DNA from: Peptococcaceae bacterium
GTDB taxonomy: Bacteria > Bacillota > Dehalobacteriia > UBA4068 > UBA4997
Assembly: GCA_022797295.1 (NCBI GenBank)
Contig: JAAWKH010000002.1
Location: 1 to 64,000, forward strand
Reading direction: 5' to 3'
Length of the DNA: 64,000 nt
Under the pieces are notes generated by a model. That model saw only the letters and a list, made by a program, of their open reading frames with translations, was not told the DNA's origin and made no database searches. The position numbers and the translations under genes are program-made. Below are positions 15,818-24,671 of this stretch, one piece after another (positions within the stretch are counted from its first letter, which is position 1; each line of letters begins with the position of its first letter).

Positions 15818-18217
15818 ATGAACAAACAAGCTTTTAAGGAGCGTTTGGCTCAGCAGGATTTTATGCTGTTGGACGGCGCTATGGGAACGCAGCTGATTGA
15901 GGCCGGTTTGCAGTTGGGGGATAATTCTGAGCTTTTTGCGCTGGATAGGCCGCAACTGTTGGTGGATATTCACCGGCGTTATATTGCGGCGGGAGCGGAT
16001 ATAATTTACGCCTGCACTTTTGGGGCCAATGCGCATAAGCTGGCGGGCAGCGGCCGCACTCCGCGGGAGGTGATAAGCCGGGCTGTGGAGCTGGCCAGGC
16101 AGGCCGCCGCAGGTACAAACACGCTGGTGGCGTTGGATGTGGGCTCCTTGGGCGAGCTGCTTGAACCTGCCGGTACTCTGCACTTTGAGCAGGCCTATGC
16201 AGAGTTTAAGGAGATGGTGCAGGCTGGGTTGGATGCTGGCGTGGATTTGCTGGTGTTTGAAACGATGACTGATCTTTACGAGCTGAAAGCGGCTCTGCTG
16301 GCTGCTCAGGAAAGCTTTGCGCCGGGCCGGGAACTGCCGGTTCTTTGCACGATGACCTTTGATAAGAACAACCGTACTTTCAGCGGCGTTCATGTGGAGG
16401 CAATGGCCTGCCTGTTGAACGCTTTGTCGGTGGACGCGATTGGTGTAAATTGTTCGCCTGGCCCGCAGGGTTTGTTGCCGGTGGTGCAGGAGCTACGCCG
16501 GCATACCAATCTGCCGCTGATTGTGAAAGCCAATGCTGGCTTGCCCAACCCGCAAACCGGCGCTTACGACATTACGCCGGAGGAGTTTGCCGCCCAAATG
16601 CTGCCTTTTGCGGATTTGGGAGTGCAGCTGTTGGGCGGCTGTTGTGGCACTGGCCCGGCATATATTGCAGCATTGCGCCAGGCTTTGCAAAATCGCCGGC
16701 GGGGTGAGCGGCCTCAGGTGAGGCAGGCGGCGGTCTGTTCGCCCACTCGCACGGTGTATCTTGACCGGCCGCTGATTGTGGGCGAGCGTTTGAATCCCAC
16801 CGGCAAAAAGGTGTTTCAGCAAGCGTTACGGGAGCAGAATTTGGATTATATTCTGGCCCGCGCGATTGAGCAGCAGGAAGCCGGGGCGGATATTTTGGAT
16901 GTAAACGTGGGGTTGCCCGGTTTGGATGAGCCTGCTATGCTGGCCCGCGTGGTCAAGGCTTTGCAAGGGGCGGTGGATTTGCCTTTGCAGATTGATTCCT
17001 CTGACCCGGCGGCGATTGAGGCGGCCTTGCGGGTTTGCAATGGTAAGGCCATTGTTAATTCTGTAAATGGCAAGCCGGAAAGCTTGTCTGCCATTTTGCC
17101 GCTGGTTAAACGTTATGGAGCGGCGGTGATTGGGTTGACGCTGGATGAAAACGGCCTGCCGCAAACGGCTGAACAGCGGCTGCAAATTGCCCGGCGGATT
17201 ATGGAAGCGGCGTTGGCCGAGGGCATTCCCAAGGAGGATATTTATATTGATTGCCTAACGCTGACGGTTTCCGCGCAGCAGGAGCAGGCGCGGGAAACGC
17301 TGGCGGCCATTCGGCTGGTTAAGGAGCAGCTGGGGCTGAAATGCGTGTTGGGTGTTTCCAACATCTCCTTTGGCCTGCCGAACCGGGAGTTGATTAATCA
17401 AACCTTTTTGAGTATGGCTTTGCAGGCTGGGCTGGATTTGGCGATTATCAATCCTAACATTGAAAGTATGACGGACACGGTGGCGGCGGCCCGCGTGCTG
17501 CTGAACTGCGACGAAGGCAGTGCGGAATATATTGCCGGCCAGACGGTTGTTGAACCAAAGCAGGCTGAGCTTGCGGCGCAGTCTGCTGCCGATTTGCCGC
17601 AACAGTTGACGGAGGCCGTGCATAAGGGGTTGCGCGGCGAAGTGCGCCAGTTGACGGAGCAGTTGTTGGCAGAGCAGGAGCCAATGCAGCTGATTAATGC
17701 TTTGCTGATTCCGGCGTTGGATGCTGTCGGCCAGCGTTATGAGCGGGAGGAAATTTTTCTGCCGCAGCTGATTAATGCGGCGGCGGCGGCCAGCGAGGCG
17801 TTTGAAGTCATCAAGGCCCAGATTATTAAGCAGGGCCGCGCTGGTGTGGCTAAGGGCAAAATTTTGCTGGCCACGGTGTTTGGTGATATTCACGATATTG
17901 GCAAAAATATTGTCAAGGTTATTTTGGAAAATTACGGCTATCAAGTAATTGATTTGGGCCGGGACGTGCCGGTGGAGCGGGTTGTGTCGGAAGCCAAGGC
18001 GCATGATATTCGGCTGATTGGCTTGAGCGCCTTGATGACCACCACCGTGGTTAGTATGGAGCAAACCATTGCGGCCCTGCGGGAAAGCGGGCGCCCCTGC
18101 CAGGTGTTTGTGGGCGGCGCGGTGCTGACTGCTGATTATGCTGCGAATATTGGGGCGGATTTTTACGCTAAGGACGCCGCCCAGGCGGTGCAGATTGCCA
18201 AGCAGGTGCTTGGTTAA
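15818..18217 (+). CDS. metH: Cobalamin-dependent methionine synthase lacking the activation domain
   Basis: Transfers methyl from 5-methyl-THF to homocysteine through cobalamin. The 799 residues comprise a homocysteine domain (1-300; zinc ligands in GVNCSPGP near 209 and GGCCGTGP near 273), a pterin-binding TIM barrel (about 310-560), the four-helix cap (about 580-670) and the B12 Rossmann domain with DIHDIG near residue 690. It stops after that domain, about 400 residues shorter than E. coli MetH. The ATG at 15818 follows GGAGAG at good spacing; an ATG at 15803 lacks a ribosome-binding site. Confidence 0.95.
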   Translation: MNKQAFKERLAQQDFMLLDGAMGTQLIEAGLQLGDNSELFALDRPQLLVDIHRRYIAAGADIIYACTFGANAHKLAGSGRTPREVISRAVELARQAAAGTNTLVALDVGSLGELLEPAGTLHFEQAYAEFKEMVQAGLDAGVDLLVFETMTDLYELKAALLAAQESFAPGRELPVLCTMTFDKNNRTFSGVHVEAMACLLNALSVDAIGVNCSPGPQGLLPVVQELRRHTNLPLIVKANAGLPNPQTGAYDITPEEFAAQMLPFADLGVQLLGGCCGTGPAYIAALRQALQNRRRGERPQVRQAAVCSPTRTVYLDRPLIVGERLNPTGKKVFQQALREQNLDYILARAIEQQEAGADILDVNVGLPGLDEPAMLARVVKALQGAVDLPLQIDSSDPAAIEAALRVCNGKAIVNSVNGKPESLSAILPLVKRYGAAVIGLTLDENGLPQTAEQRLQIARRIMEAALAEGIPKEDIYIDCLTLTVSAQQEQARETLAAIRLVKEQLGLKCVLGVSNISFGLPNRELINQTFLSMALQAGLDLAIINPNIESMTDTVAAARVLLNCDEGSAEYIAGQTVVEPKQAELAAQSAADLPQQLTEAVHKGLRGEVRQLTEQLLAEQEPMQLINALLIPALDAVGQRYEREEIFLPQLINAAAAASEAFEVIKAQIIKQGRAGVAKGKILLATVFGDIHDIGKNIVKVILENYGYQVIDLGRDVPVERVVSEAKAHDIRLIGLSALMTTTVVSMEQTIAALRESGRPCQVFVGGAVLTADYAANIGADFYAKDAAQAVQIAKQVLG

Positions 18218-18245
18218 ATATATTATAAAAAGGGGAAACGAAAAA

Positions 18246-20102
18246 TTGGGAGAAAAATCTTCGGCTAAAATTGACGTTCGGGAATATTTGCAGAGTGAGA
18301 CGTTGCTTTTTGACGGCGCGATGGGCACCTATCTGAGCCAGCTAAGCAGGGCTGGGTTGGAAAAGTGCGAGCTGGCCAATTTGCAACGGTCGCAGCAGGT
18401 TTTGCAGGTGCACCGGGCTTACTTGCAGGCTGGGGCTAAGGCGTTGAAAACCAACACATTTGCCGCTAATCCGGCCGCTTTGGCTAATGATGTTGCACTT
18501 TTGCAGCAGGTTATCAGCGCCGGCTGGCGGTTGGCCAATCAGGCGGCGCTGGAGCTGCCTGAGGCGGAGCGTCCTTTCATCTTTGCGGATATTGGGCCGT
18601 TTGCCGCTGCCGCGGAGGCTGGGCTTTGCCTGGATGTGCAAGCTGGCTTGCGGCCGGTGGTGGATTGTTTTTTGCAGCTGGGCGCAGAAAATTTTCTGTT
18701 TGAAACTTTTAGTGATGAAGCAGGGCTGCCGGAGCTGGCGGCCTATATCAAGCGGCAGTGCCCGCAGGCTTTTGTGGTGGTTTCCTTTGCCATTCAGCCC
18801 GACGGTTACACGCGCACCGGCCGAGCCGGAGCGGAGCTTTTGCGGACGGTGCAAGCTTGCCCGCAGATTGACGCGGCTGGCTTCAACTGTGTTTCTGGGC
18901 CGTATCATCTGGGTAAATATTTGCAGGAGCAGCAGCTTCAGCCGGCAGATGGCCAGTTGCTTTCCATAATGCCCAACGCGGGTTATCCCACCGTTATCAA
19001 CAACCGAACCTTTTTTGGTAACAATCCAGAATATTTTGCCGAGCAGTTGGGGCGTATTGCGGAAATGGACGTTCGCTTGCTGGGCGGTTGCTGCGGCACC
19101 ACGCCGGAGCATATTGCCGCCGTGGCGGAAAGGCTGCGGCTGTTGAAGCATAATAAAGCGGAGAATAAGGCCGGCCGTTTTGTTGCAGTTGGGGACGTTT
19201 CTGTTGGTGATCTGGACGTAGCTGCTCAGAGCTTGCCAAACCGTTTTCGTAGCAAGGCGGAAGCCGGCGAAAAGCTGTTGGCGGTGGAGCTGGAGCCGCC
19301 GCAGGATGTAAACCTGCCGCAGTTTATGGAAAAAGCCAAGATTTTGCAGCAGGCAGGGGTGGATATTATCACTGTGCCGGATTGCCCGATTGGCCGGGCC
19401 AGGATGGATAGCAGTTTGTTGGCTTGCAAACTGCACCGGGAGCTTGGCGTGGATGTGCTGCCTCATATGACCTGCCGCGACCGCAATCTGAACGCCACCA
19501 AGGCTTTGCTGCTGGGCCTCAGCGTGGAGGGCGTGAACAATGTGTTGATTGTCACCGGCGACCCGATTCCAACCGCCGAACGGGATGAAATAAAAAGCGT
19601 ATTCAACTTTAATTCCCGCATGTTGGCCAAGTACATCAGCAATTTGAATGAAACTATCTTGCAAACGCCATTTTACATCTGCGGCGCGTTGAATGTGAAC
19701 GCCCGCAACTTTGATGTGCAGCTGCGTCTGGCTGAGGAAAAGCTGCAAAACGGCGTGCAAATGCTGCTGACTCAACCGGTGTTGAGCAAACAGGGGGCGC
19801 TGAACCTGCGGCGAGCGCACCAACAGCTGGGCGCTAAAATTCTGGCCGGTATAATGCCGCCGGTCAGCTATCGCAACGCTTGTTTTATGCACAATGAAAT
19901 CAGCGGTATTACTTTGGATGAGGAGTTGATTGAAAGCTACCGGGATAAAACGCCAGAGGAGGCCCGCGCCCTGGGCGTGCAGGTGGCCTGTCAGGTTGTG
20001 CAGGGTGTGGCAGAATTTTGCGACGGTTTTTATATGATACCGCCATTTAATAAAGTTGATATTATTTGCGATATTCTTGAATTACTTTGGCAGAGGCGCT
20101 AA
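18246..20102 (+). CDS. yitJ: Homocysteine methyltransferase / methylene-THF reductase fusion
   Basis: A 618-residue bifunctional protein of the Bacillus YitJ type. The N-terminal half is a homocysteine S-methyltransferase domain (LLFDGAMGT; zinc cysteines in GFNCVSGP near 212 and GGCCGTTP near 280). The C-terminal half (about 337-618) is a FAD-dependent 5,10-methylene-THF reductase, with SVEGVNNVLIVTGDP typical. It would make the 5-methyl-THF that MetH uses. The TTG start at 18246 is chosen because AAGGGGAA lies just upstream; the frame continues upstream into metH, which is implausible. Confidence 0.92.
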   Translation: MGEKSSAKIDVREYLQSETLLFDGAMGTYLSQLSRAGLEKCELANLQRSQQVLQVHRAYLQAGAKALKTNTFAANPAALANDVALLQQVISAGWRLANQAALELPEAERPFIFADIGPFAAAAEAGLCLDVQAGLRPVVDCFLQLGAENFLFETFSDEAGLPELAAYIKRQCPQAFVVVSFAIQPDGYTRTGRAGAELLRTVQACPQIDAAGFNCVSGPYHLGKYLQEQQLQPADGQLLSIMPNAGYPTVINNRTFFGNNPEYFAEQLGRIAEMDVRLLGGCCGTTPEHIAAVAERLRLLKHNKAENKAGRFVAVGDVSVGDLDVAAQSLPNRFRSKAEAGEKLLAVELEPPQDVNLPQFMEKAKILQQAGVDIITVPDCPIGRARMDSSLLACKLHRELGVDVLPHMTCRDRNLNATKALLLGLSVEGVNNVLIVTGDPIPTAERDEIKSVFNFNSRMLAKYISNLNETILQTPFYICGALNVNARNFDVQLRLAEEKLQNGVQMLLTQPVLSKQGALNLRRAHQQLGAKILAGIMPPVSYRNACFMHNEISGITLDEELIESYRDKTPEEARALGVQVACQVVQGVAEFCDGFYMIPPFNKVDIICDILELLWQRR

Positions 20103-20122
20103 ACGCTCATTTTTAGGTGCAA

Positions 20123-21850
20123 CTATACTTTACTGGTATTGGTTATATCTTCGAGAATAGCAATTTTTTCGGCAATTTCCCGGCAAACGCCGCCTGCGTC
20201 GGAGCCGCCGCTTTGGCCGTCGGCAATGTAAACGGCGATTGACCAGCGGGGTTCGTCCGCCGGGAAAAAACCGGCAAACCACACGCCAAAGTTCTGGCTG
20301 GTGCCTGTTTTGCCGGCAATACTGATTAAATCACTGGCGGCCGGCTTGCCGGTGCCTTCTTGCACGGCTTGTACCAACCATTGCTTAACCTGGCGGGCGC
20401 TTGCCGCCTGCACCACTTGTTGCGGCTGTGCGCTGGGAATTTCACTCAGCACACGGCCTTTGTCATCCAGTACGGCTTGCACCAGGCGTGGCGTGGGAAG
20501 CTGGCCGTCATTGGCCACGGCGGCCAGCAGCCGGGCCAGCATAAGCGGCGTGGCGCGGATACCTTTTTCCCCGATAGACACGTTGGCCACGTCGGCCGGC
20601 ACGGCGGGGTTGAAGCTGAGCCGGCTGGTTGAATCATCCTGGCTGAGCTTAAAGCCGCTCAGAACTTGTTCGGTTAAACCCAGGCGGTAGGCGTATTCAC
20701 CAATCAGGCTGCCGCCTAAGCTTTGGCCCAGTTGGATGAAATAGGGGTTGCAGGAGTTTCCCAAGGCGCGGCCAATGTTCTCCTCGCCGTGGCCGTCGCT
20801 GTTCCAGCAGCCCACCTGGTGCCCGTTTGGCAGGGTGATACTGCCGCTGCAATTAAAAAGATTGCCGGTGTTGTCAATGCTGATGTTATGGTCCAGCGCG
20901 GCCAGGCACAGCACAATTTTGAACACAGAGGCCGGGGGATAATAGGAGAGGGCTTTGTTAACGTAAATATCGCCCTCAGTGGCCGGTTGGCCAATATATT
21001 GATTGTAGCCCGGGGCGCTCACCATGGCCAGCACATCGCCGGTTTTTACGTCCATCAGCACTGCTGCGCCGTTTTTATCTTGCATAGCGGCCTCGGCAAT
21101 GGCCTGATAGTTGTAATTGAGCGTTAGTTGTAGGTTAAAAGTCGGTTTGCCGTTGCCAGCTGCAATATAGCGCAGTCCTTCTGAGGCAGGCCGATTTTTT
21201 TCGTCTACTGTTATGGCGATGTGGGCGCTGGTTTGTCCACGCAGTAAGGCGTCATATTGTTTTTCCAGCCCGCTTTTGCCGATATAAGCGGTGTCTTGGT
21301 TGCCCTGCCTGGTTAAGGCTTCTGCCTCGGCGGTGTTGCTGCCGCCAACATAGCCTATTAGGTGGGCGGCCAGGCCGTCGGCGCCATAGCGCGGGCGGAT
21401 GATGGTGGCGTAAATACCGTTGGTTTTGGCTAAAACCGGTTGCAGCTCCTCCAGTTGGCGCAAACTTAAATTGCGAGCTAATATGAACGGCTGACCATCT
21501 GTCAGCTGTTGTTTTAATTGACTGGAAACGGTGGCGCTGGCTTGCAGTTGTTTGTTTTTTAACAGGGTGTTTAGATAAGTAACCCAGTAGGTTTCGCTGT
21601 TCTCTGGCAGTAAACGGGGAAAAACCAGCAGCACTCGCTCCGCCCGGTTGGTGAAGCTTTGTCCGTTGCAATCCAAAATATCCCCACGGCTGTATTCGCG
21701 CTCTTCCACGGCCAAAAGCCTTTGGCGCTGCACCTGGGCGGTGTAATCAGCGGCGTGGCTGTAATTAATTTGCAGCAGCCGGCCGGCTAACAAACCAAAA
21801 ATTAACAGCAACAATCGGGATATATTGCGATGGCGGCGCAGAGAAAGCAA
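20123..21850 (-). CDS. Class B penicillin-binding protein (transpeptidase)
   Basis: Membrane-anchored peptidoglycan transpeptidase of the FtsI/MrdA family. There is one N-terminal transmembrane helix, a dimerisation region, then the catalytic motifs ASVFK (near residue 308), SCN (near 366) and KTGTS (near 516). The TTG at 21850 is preceded by GAGGTGA at good spacing, giving 575 residues; a TTG at 21880 has no ribosome-binding site. It is third in a minus-strand set after lepB and the Xaa-Pro peptidase. Its Shine-Dalgarno lies inside the 3' arm of a 21-bp hairpin, so expression may be low or conditional. Whether it serves elongation, division or sporulation is undecided. Confidence 0.92.
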   Translation of the reverse strand: MLSLRRHRNISRLLLLIFGLLAGRLLQINYSHAADYTAQVQRQRLLAVEEREYSRGDILDCNGQSFTNRAERVLLVFPRLLPENSETYWVTYLNTLLKNKQLQASATVSSQLKQQLTDGQPFILARNLSLRQLEELQPVLAKTNGIYATIIRPRYGADGLAAHLIGYVGGSNTAEAEALTRQGNQDTAYIGKSGLEKQYDALLRGQTSAHIAITVDEKNRPASEGLRYIAAGNGKPTFNLQLTLNYNYQAIAEAAMQDKNGAAVLMDVKTGDVLAMVSAPGYNQYIGQPATEGDIYVNKALSYYPPASVFKIVLCLAALDHNISIDNTGNLFNCSGSITLPNGHQVGCWNSDGHGEENIGRALGNSCNPYFIQLGQSLGGSLIGEYAYRLGLTEQVLSGFKLSQDDSTSRLSFNPAVPADVANVSIGEKGIRATPLMLARLLAAVANDGQLPTPRLVQAVLDDKGRVLSEIPSAQPQQVVQAASARQVKQWLVQAVQEGTGKPAASDLISIAGKTGTSQNFGVWFAGFFPADEPRWSIAVYIADGQSGGSDAGGVCREIAEKIAILEDITNTSKV

Positions 21851-21946
21851 AAAAATCACCTCAAATATTTTTGGGAACAATTTAAGGCGGCGTTCAATTT
21901 TGAAAACGCAGTCTTAAACGCTAACAATATTTAAGGTGATTTTTTT
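21849..21946 (-). promoter_or_regulatory. 21-bp hairpin covering the PBP ribosome-binding site
   Basis: On the minus-strand RNA, 21926-21946 pairs with 21849-21869 over 21 positions with a single G-U, across a 56-nt loop. It begins 4 nt after the aminopeptidase stop. The 3' arm contains the GAGGTGA Shine-Dalgarno of the PBP gene and ends in seven U residues directly before the TTG start. It can act as an intrinsic terminator, an RBS-sequestering hairpin, or both. Confidence 0.75.
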
Positions 21947-21950
21947 AGTT

Positions 21951-23072
21951 TTATTTTATGCAGCATACGGCCAGATTTTTTGGAAAATTAGTTAGCGGCC
22001 GCAAGCCTTTTTCCGTAACCAGGCAGGAATCCTCAATGCGGACTCCAAAGCCGGCTTGGGGCAGATAAACGCCGGGCTCCACCGTCACGATTTGCCCTGG
22101 CTGGAGAATTTCCTGGCCGTCTTTGCGCAGATAAGGGGCTTCGTGTACATTAAGACCCACGCCGTGGCCTAGCGAGTGAGAAAAATATTCGCCCAAACCG
22201 CCAGCTTCAATTATATCACGGGCGATTTTGTCTGCCTGGTGGCAGGTCATCCCCGGTTTGATTTGCTCTAAAGCGGCAGCCTGAGCCTTTTGTACTAGCC
22301 GATAGGCATCCGCTTGCTCCGGCTGCGGTTGGCCGACAATAAAGGTGCGGGTGCAATCGCCGCAATAATTTAGGTAGGTTGCGCCAAAATCCAGGGTTAC
22401 AAAATCACCGTTTTGCAGGCGATAATCAGAGGGGATGGCGTGCGGCTTGGCGCTGTTAGGGCCGGCTGCTGCGATGGTTGGAAAAGCCAAACCTTGGCCG
22501 CCGTTTTCATGCATAGCCTGTTCCAAAGCCCAGGCCAGCTCTCGCTCGGATATGCCAGGGGCAATTAACGACTGAATATCAATCAGCGCCTTGTCCGCAA
22601 TTTCTCCGCATTTTTCCAGGGCTAGGCACTCGATAGAATCCTTGTTGAGACGGGGCTGCAATGGCAGACTTCCGGCCTCCTGCATTTGGCAGGCGGGCGC
22701 GTTTTGGCTAAGCAATTCTGAAAAGCTGTGCCATTCGCTGTAGCTGAGGCAGGCGCCCTCAAAGCCTAGGTTGGCAAGCTGTTGCTCCGCACAAATTTGG
22801 CTGAGCAAGGCGGCGTGGCTTTGTCCTGGTTGCTTGCAGATAAACTCTGCCTGGGGAGCTTCGGCTTCAGCTTGGGCGATATAGCGTCCGTCGGAAAGCA
22901 GCCAGGTTTGGCGCAGGCCTACCAGCAGCAGACTATCATCGCCGGCAAAACCGGAATAATAAAAAATATTTTGCTTGTCGCTTAGTAATATAGCTTGCAG
23001 ATTTTGCGTCTGCAACAACTGACGTAGTTTTTGCAGGCGTTGTTGAAGTGGGCTGGGGATACAGCAATCCAT
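21951..23072 (-). CDS. Xaa-Pro aminopeptidase (M24B)
   Basis: A 373-residue cytosolic metallopeptidase that removes N-terminal residues before proline. The N-terminal creatinase-like domain is followed by the pita-bread domain with all five metal ligands visible: the two Asp in TLDFGATYLNYCGDCTR, His in SHSLGHGVGLNVHE, and the Glu residues in TVEPGVYLP and GVRIEDSCLV. The length and ligands match Bacillus YqhT/PepP. GAGGTG precedes the ATG. It lies 27 bp after lepB on the same strand, and a strong hairpin follows it. Confidence 0.95.
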   Translation of the reverse strand: MDCCIPSPLQQRLQKLRQLLQTQNLQAILLSDKQNIFYYSGFAGDDSLLLVGLRQTWLLSDGRYIAQAEAEAPQAEFICKQPGQSHAALLSQICAEQQLANLGFEGACLSYSEWHSFSELLSQNAPACQMQEAGSLPLQPRLNKDSIECLALEKCGEIADKALIDIQSLIAPGISERELAWALEQAMHENGGQGLAFPTIAAAGPNSAKPHAIPSDYRLQNGDFVTLDFGATYLNYCGDCTRTFIVGQPQPEQADAYRLVQKAQAAALEQIKPGMTCHQADKIARDIIEAGGLGEYFSHSLGHGVGLNVHEAPYLRKDGQEILQPGQIVTVEPGVYLPQAGFGVRIEDSCLVTEKGLRPLTNFPKNLAVCCIK

Positions 23073-23099
23073 CTTTACACCTCTTGTTTATTAAAGCAT

Positions 23100-24488
23100 T
23101 TATTCTATCATACCAAATGTGTTAAAGGGATAAATCCGCCATATGGCTTTGCCGGTGATGGTGGAAATTTTAATAAATGAAACGTCGCTGTCACGGCTAT
23201 CGTGACTGACTTGCCGATTATCACCCATTACAAAAACGGAATCGTCTGGCACCAAAGTATCCACAAAGCCGCCGGTGATTTGTCCGTCCAGATAGTCCTC
23301 ATTTAAGGGTAGGTTGTCAATATAAACCTGACCGTCGCTAATTTGCAGATGTTCGCCGGGCAGGCCGATAATTCGTTTTACATAATAAACTCCGTCTGCT
23401 TCACTGGGGGCCTGGAAAACCACAATATCACCGCGCTGCGGCGCGCCCCACAGATAAGGCAGGGGGGAGGTGATCACTTTGTCGTCCGGCTCCAGTGTGG
23501 GCTGCATAGAACTGCCGGAAACCTGCGTTGGCATCAGCACCCAAGTGCGGATAGACAGGGCCACCGCCAGAGCTAGCACAATGCAAATTAGATAGCTTTT
23601 CCAGCTGCTGCGCTTAGTTTTTGGCTCAGCTTCCGCCTCAAACTCTTCTGCGTCTTCTGTTGCCTGAGGTTCCTCTAGGTTGGCAGCTTCGTTTGCCTCT
23701 TCTGGATTATTTAGCTTTAAATAGGCGTGCTGTTTAGCCTCCCAAAAGTTGGCGTTGGCGTGGTTAGCATTGCGGCCTAGGTTTTCCGCTGCCGGTTGGG
23801 CGGCCTGGTCTGCTGTGGTTGCAGGCTCGTTTGGTTTTACTTCTGCGGCTGCATCTGTCGGTTGTTGCTCTGCCGCCGGTTTGGGTTCCGGCTCAGTGGG
23901 CAGCATCGGGGCCTCCAGCTCGCTAAGCTGAGGCAGAACTTCCTCAAAGCTCAGCGGGGGCAATTCTTCCTGTTCCTCTGGCGGAGCTTGCTCCAAGTGC
24001 TGGCGAATGGCTTGCAGACGAGTTTCCAGCTCCTGGCTGAGAGTCTGCTGTTTTTGCATAAAAAAATTGCTGTTCTGCCAGTTTTCCATCAGTCGCCGGA
24101 TGGTTTCCTGTTGATTTTGCACCGCGGCGGTGTCCTCTTCCAATCTGGAGTGCAGGCCTTTGATGTTGTTTAGCTGCTCATTGTAGGCGTGCAGAGTTTG
24201 TACGCTTTTTTGTTTGGCCAGGGCCAGTTCCAGCAGCGCGTTTTTGTTTTCCTCCTCCAACTCATTCAGCAGGGCTTTTTCGGCCTGTAGCTTTTGGCGG
24301 TTGGTTTCTTCTATATTAAGCGCTGCCGCCACCAGGGTTTGCTGGCGCTGCATTTGGCGGTTGAGGTGCTGGGTGTTGTTTTCCGTATCCTCCAGCAATT
24401 CCTTTAACTTTTGTTTATAAATGATGGTTTGCGTCAACTGCTCCTGAGCAGAGGATGGCTTGTTGACGTCTGGATGGAGATTGTTCAA
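23100..24488 (-). CDS. lepB: Signal peptidase I with a long coiled-coil N-terminal extension
   Basis: Cleaves signal peptides of exported proteins at the outer face of the membrane. The catalytic part is the last 173 residues: a transmembrane segment (LICIVLALAVALSI), SGSSMQPTL with nucleophile S327, YYVKRIIGLPGE with general base K371, and the GDNR box. It is preceded by about 290 residues: a Gln/Leu/Glu-rich region (about 20-165) that reads as coiled coil, then a Pro/Glu/Ala-rich linker. Gram-positive type I peptidases are normally under 200 residues. The TTG at 24488 follows AGGAGG; the longer frame to 24599 has no ribosome-binding site and overlaps the divergent rnhA promoter. Confidence 0.93.
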   Translation of the reverse strand: MNNLHPDVNKPSSAQEQLTQTIIYKQKLKELLEDTENNTQHLNRQMQRQQTLVAAALNIEETNRQKLQAEKALLNELEEENKNALLELALAKQKSVQTLHAYNEQLNNIKGLHSRLEEDTAAVQNQQETIRRLMENWQNSNFFMQKQQTLSQELETRLQAIRQHLEQAPPEEQEELPPLSFEEVLPQLSELEAPMLPTEPEPKPAAEQQPTDAAAEVKPNEPATTADQAAQPAAENLGRNANHANANFWEAKQHAYLKLNNPEEANEAANLEEPQATEDAEEFEAEAEPKTKRSSWKSYLICIVLALAVALSIRTWVLMPTQVSGSSMQPTLEPDDKVITSPLPYLWGAPQRGDIVVFQAPSEADGVYYVKRIIGLPGEHLQISDGQVYIDNLPLNEDYLDGQITGGFVDTLVPDDSVFVMGDNRQVSHDSRDSDVSFIKISTITGKAIWRIYPFNTFGMIE

Positions 24489-24531
24489 ATCGGTATTCCT
24501 CCTGTGGCGGCTAAAATCCGCCTGGTTTGAC

Positions 24532-24560
24532 TTGCTTGCTTGATATTTATGTGATATAAT
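24532..24560 (+). promoter_or_regulatory. Extended -10 promoter of rnhA
   Basis: TTGCTT (24532-24537), 17-bp spacer, and TATAAT (24555-24560) preceded by TGA, giving an extended -10. It lies in the divergent lepB/rnhA interval. Confidence 0.7.
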
Positions 24561-24671
24561 TAAATATAACGATTTGTTTGGCGAATGTTCGAGCAACATT
24601 TATTATATTCGCAAAAAGGCGGCGTTTTCCTGCTGCTTTTGCGTAAGTTTGCGAGAGGGGTTGGAGTTTTC

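Noticed and set aside
15818-19250. metH and the adjacent MTHFR fusion as a recent gene duplication
   Set aside because: Both begin with a homocysteine methyltransferase domain (LLFDGAMGT / LLDGAMGT), but they diverge widely and are known distinct enzyme families.
20123-21880. TTG at 21880 as the PBP start
   Set aside because: There is no Shine-Dalgarno before it, whereas GAGGTGA precedes the TTG at 21850.
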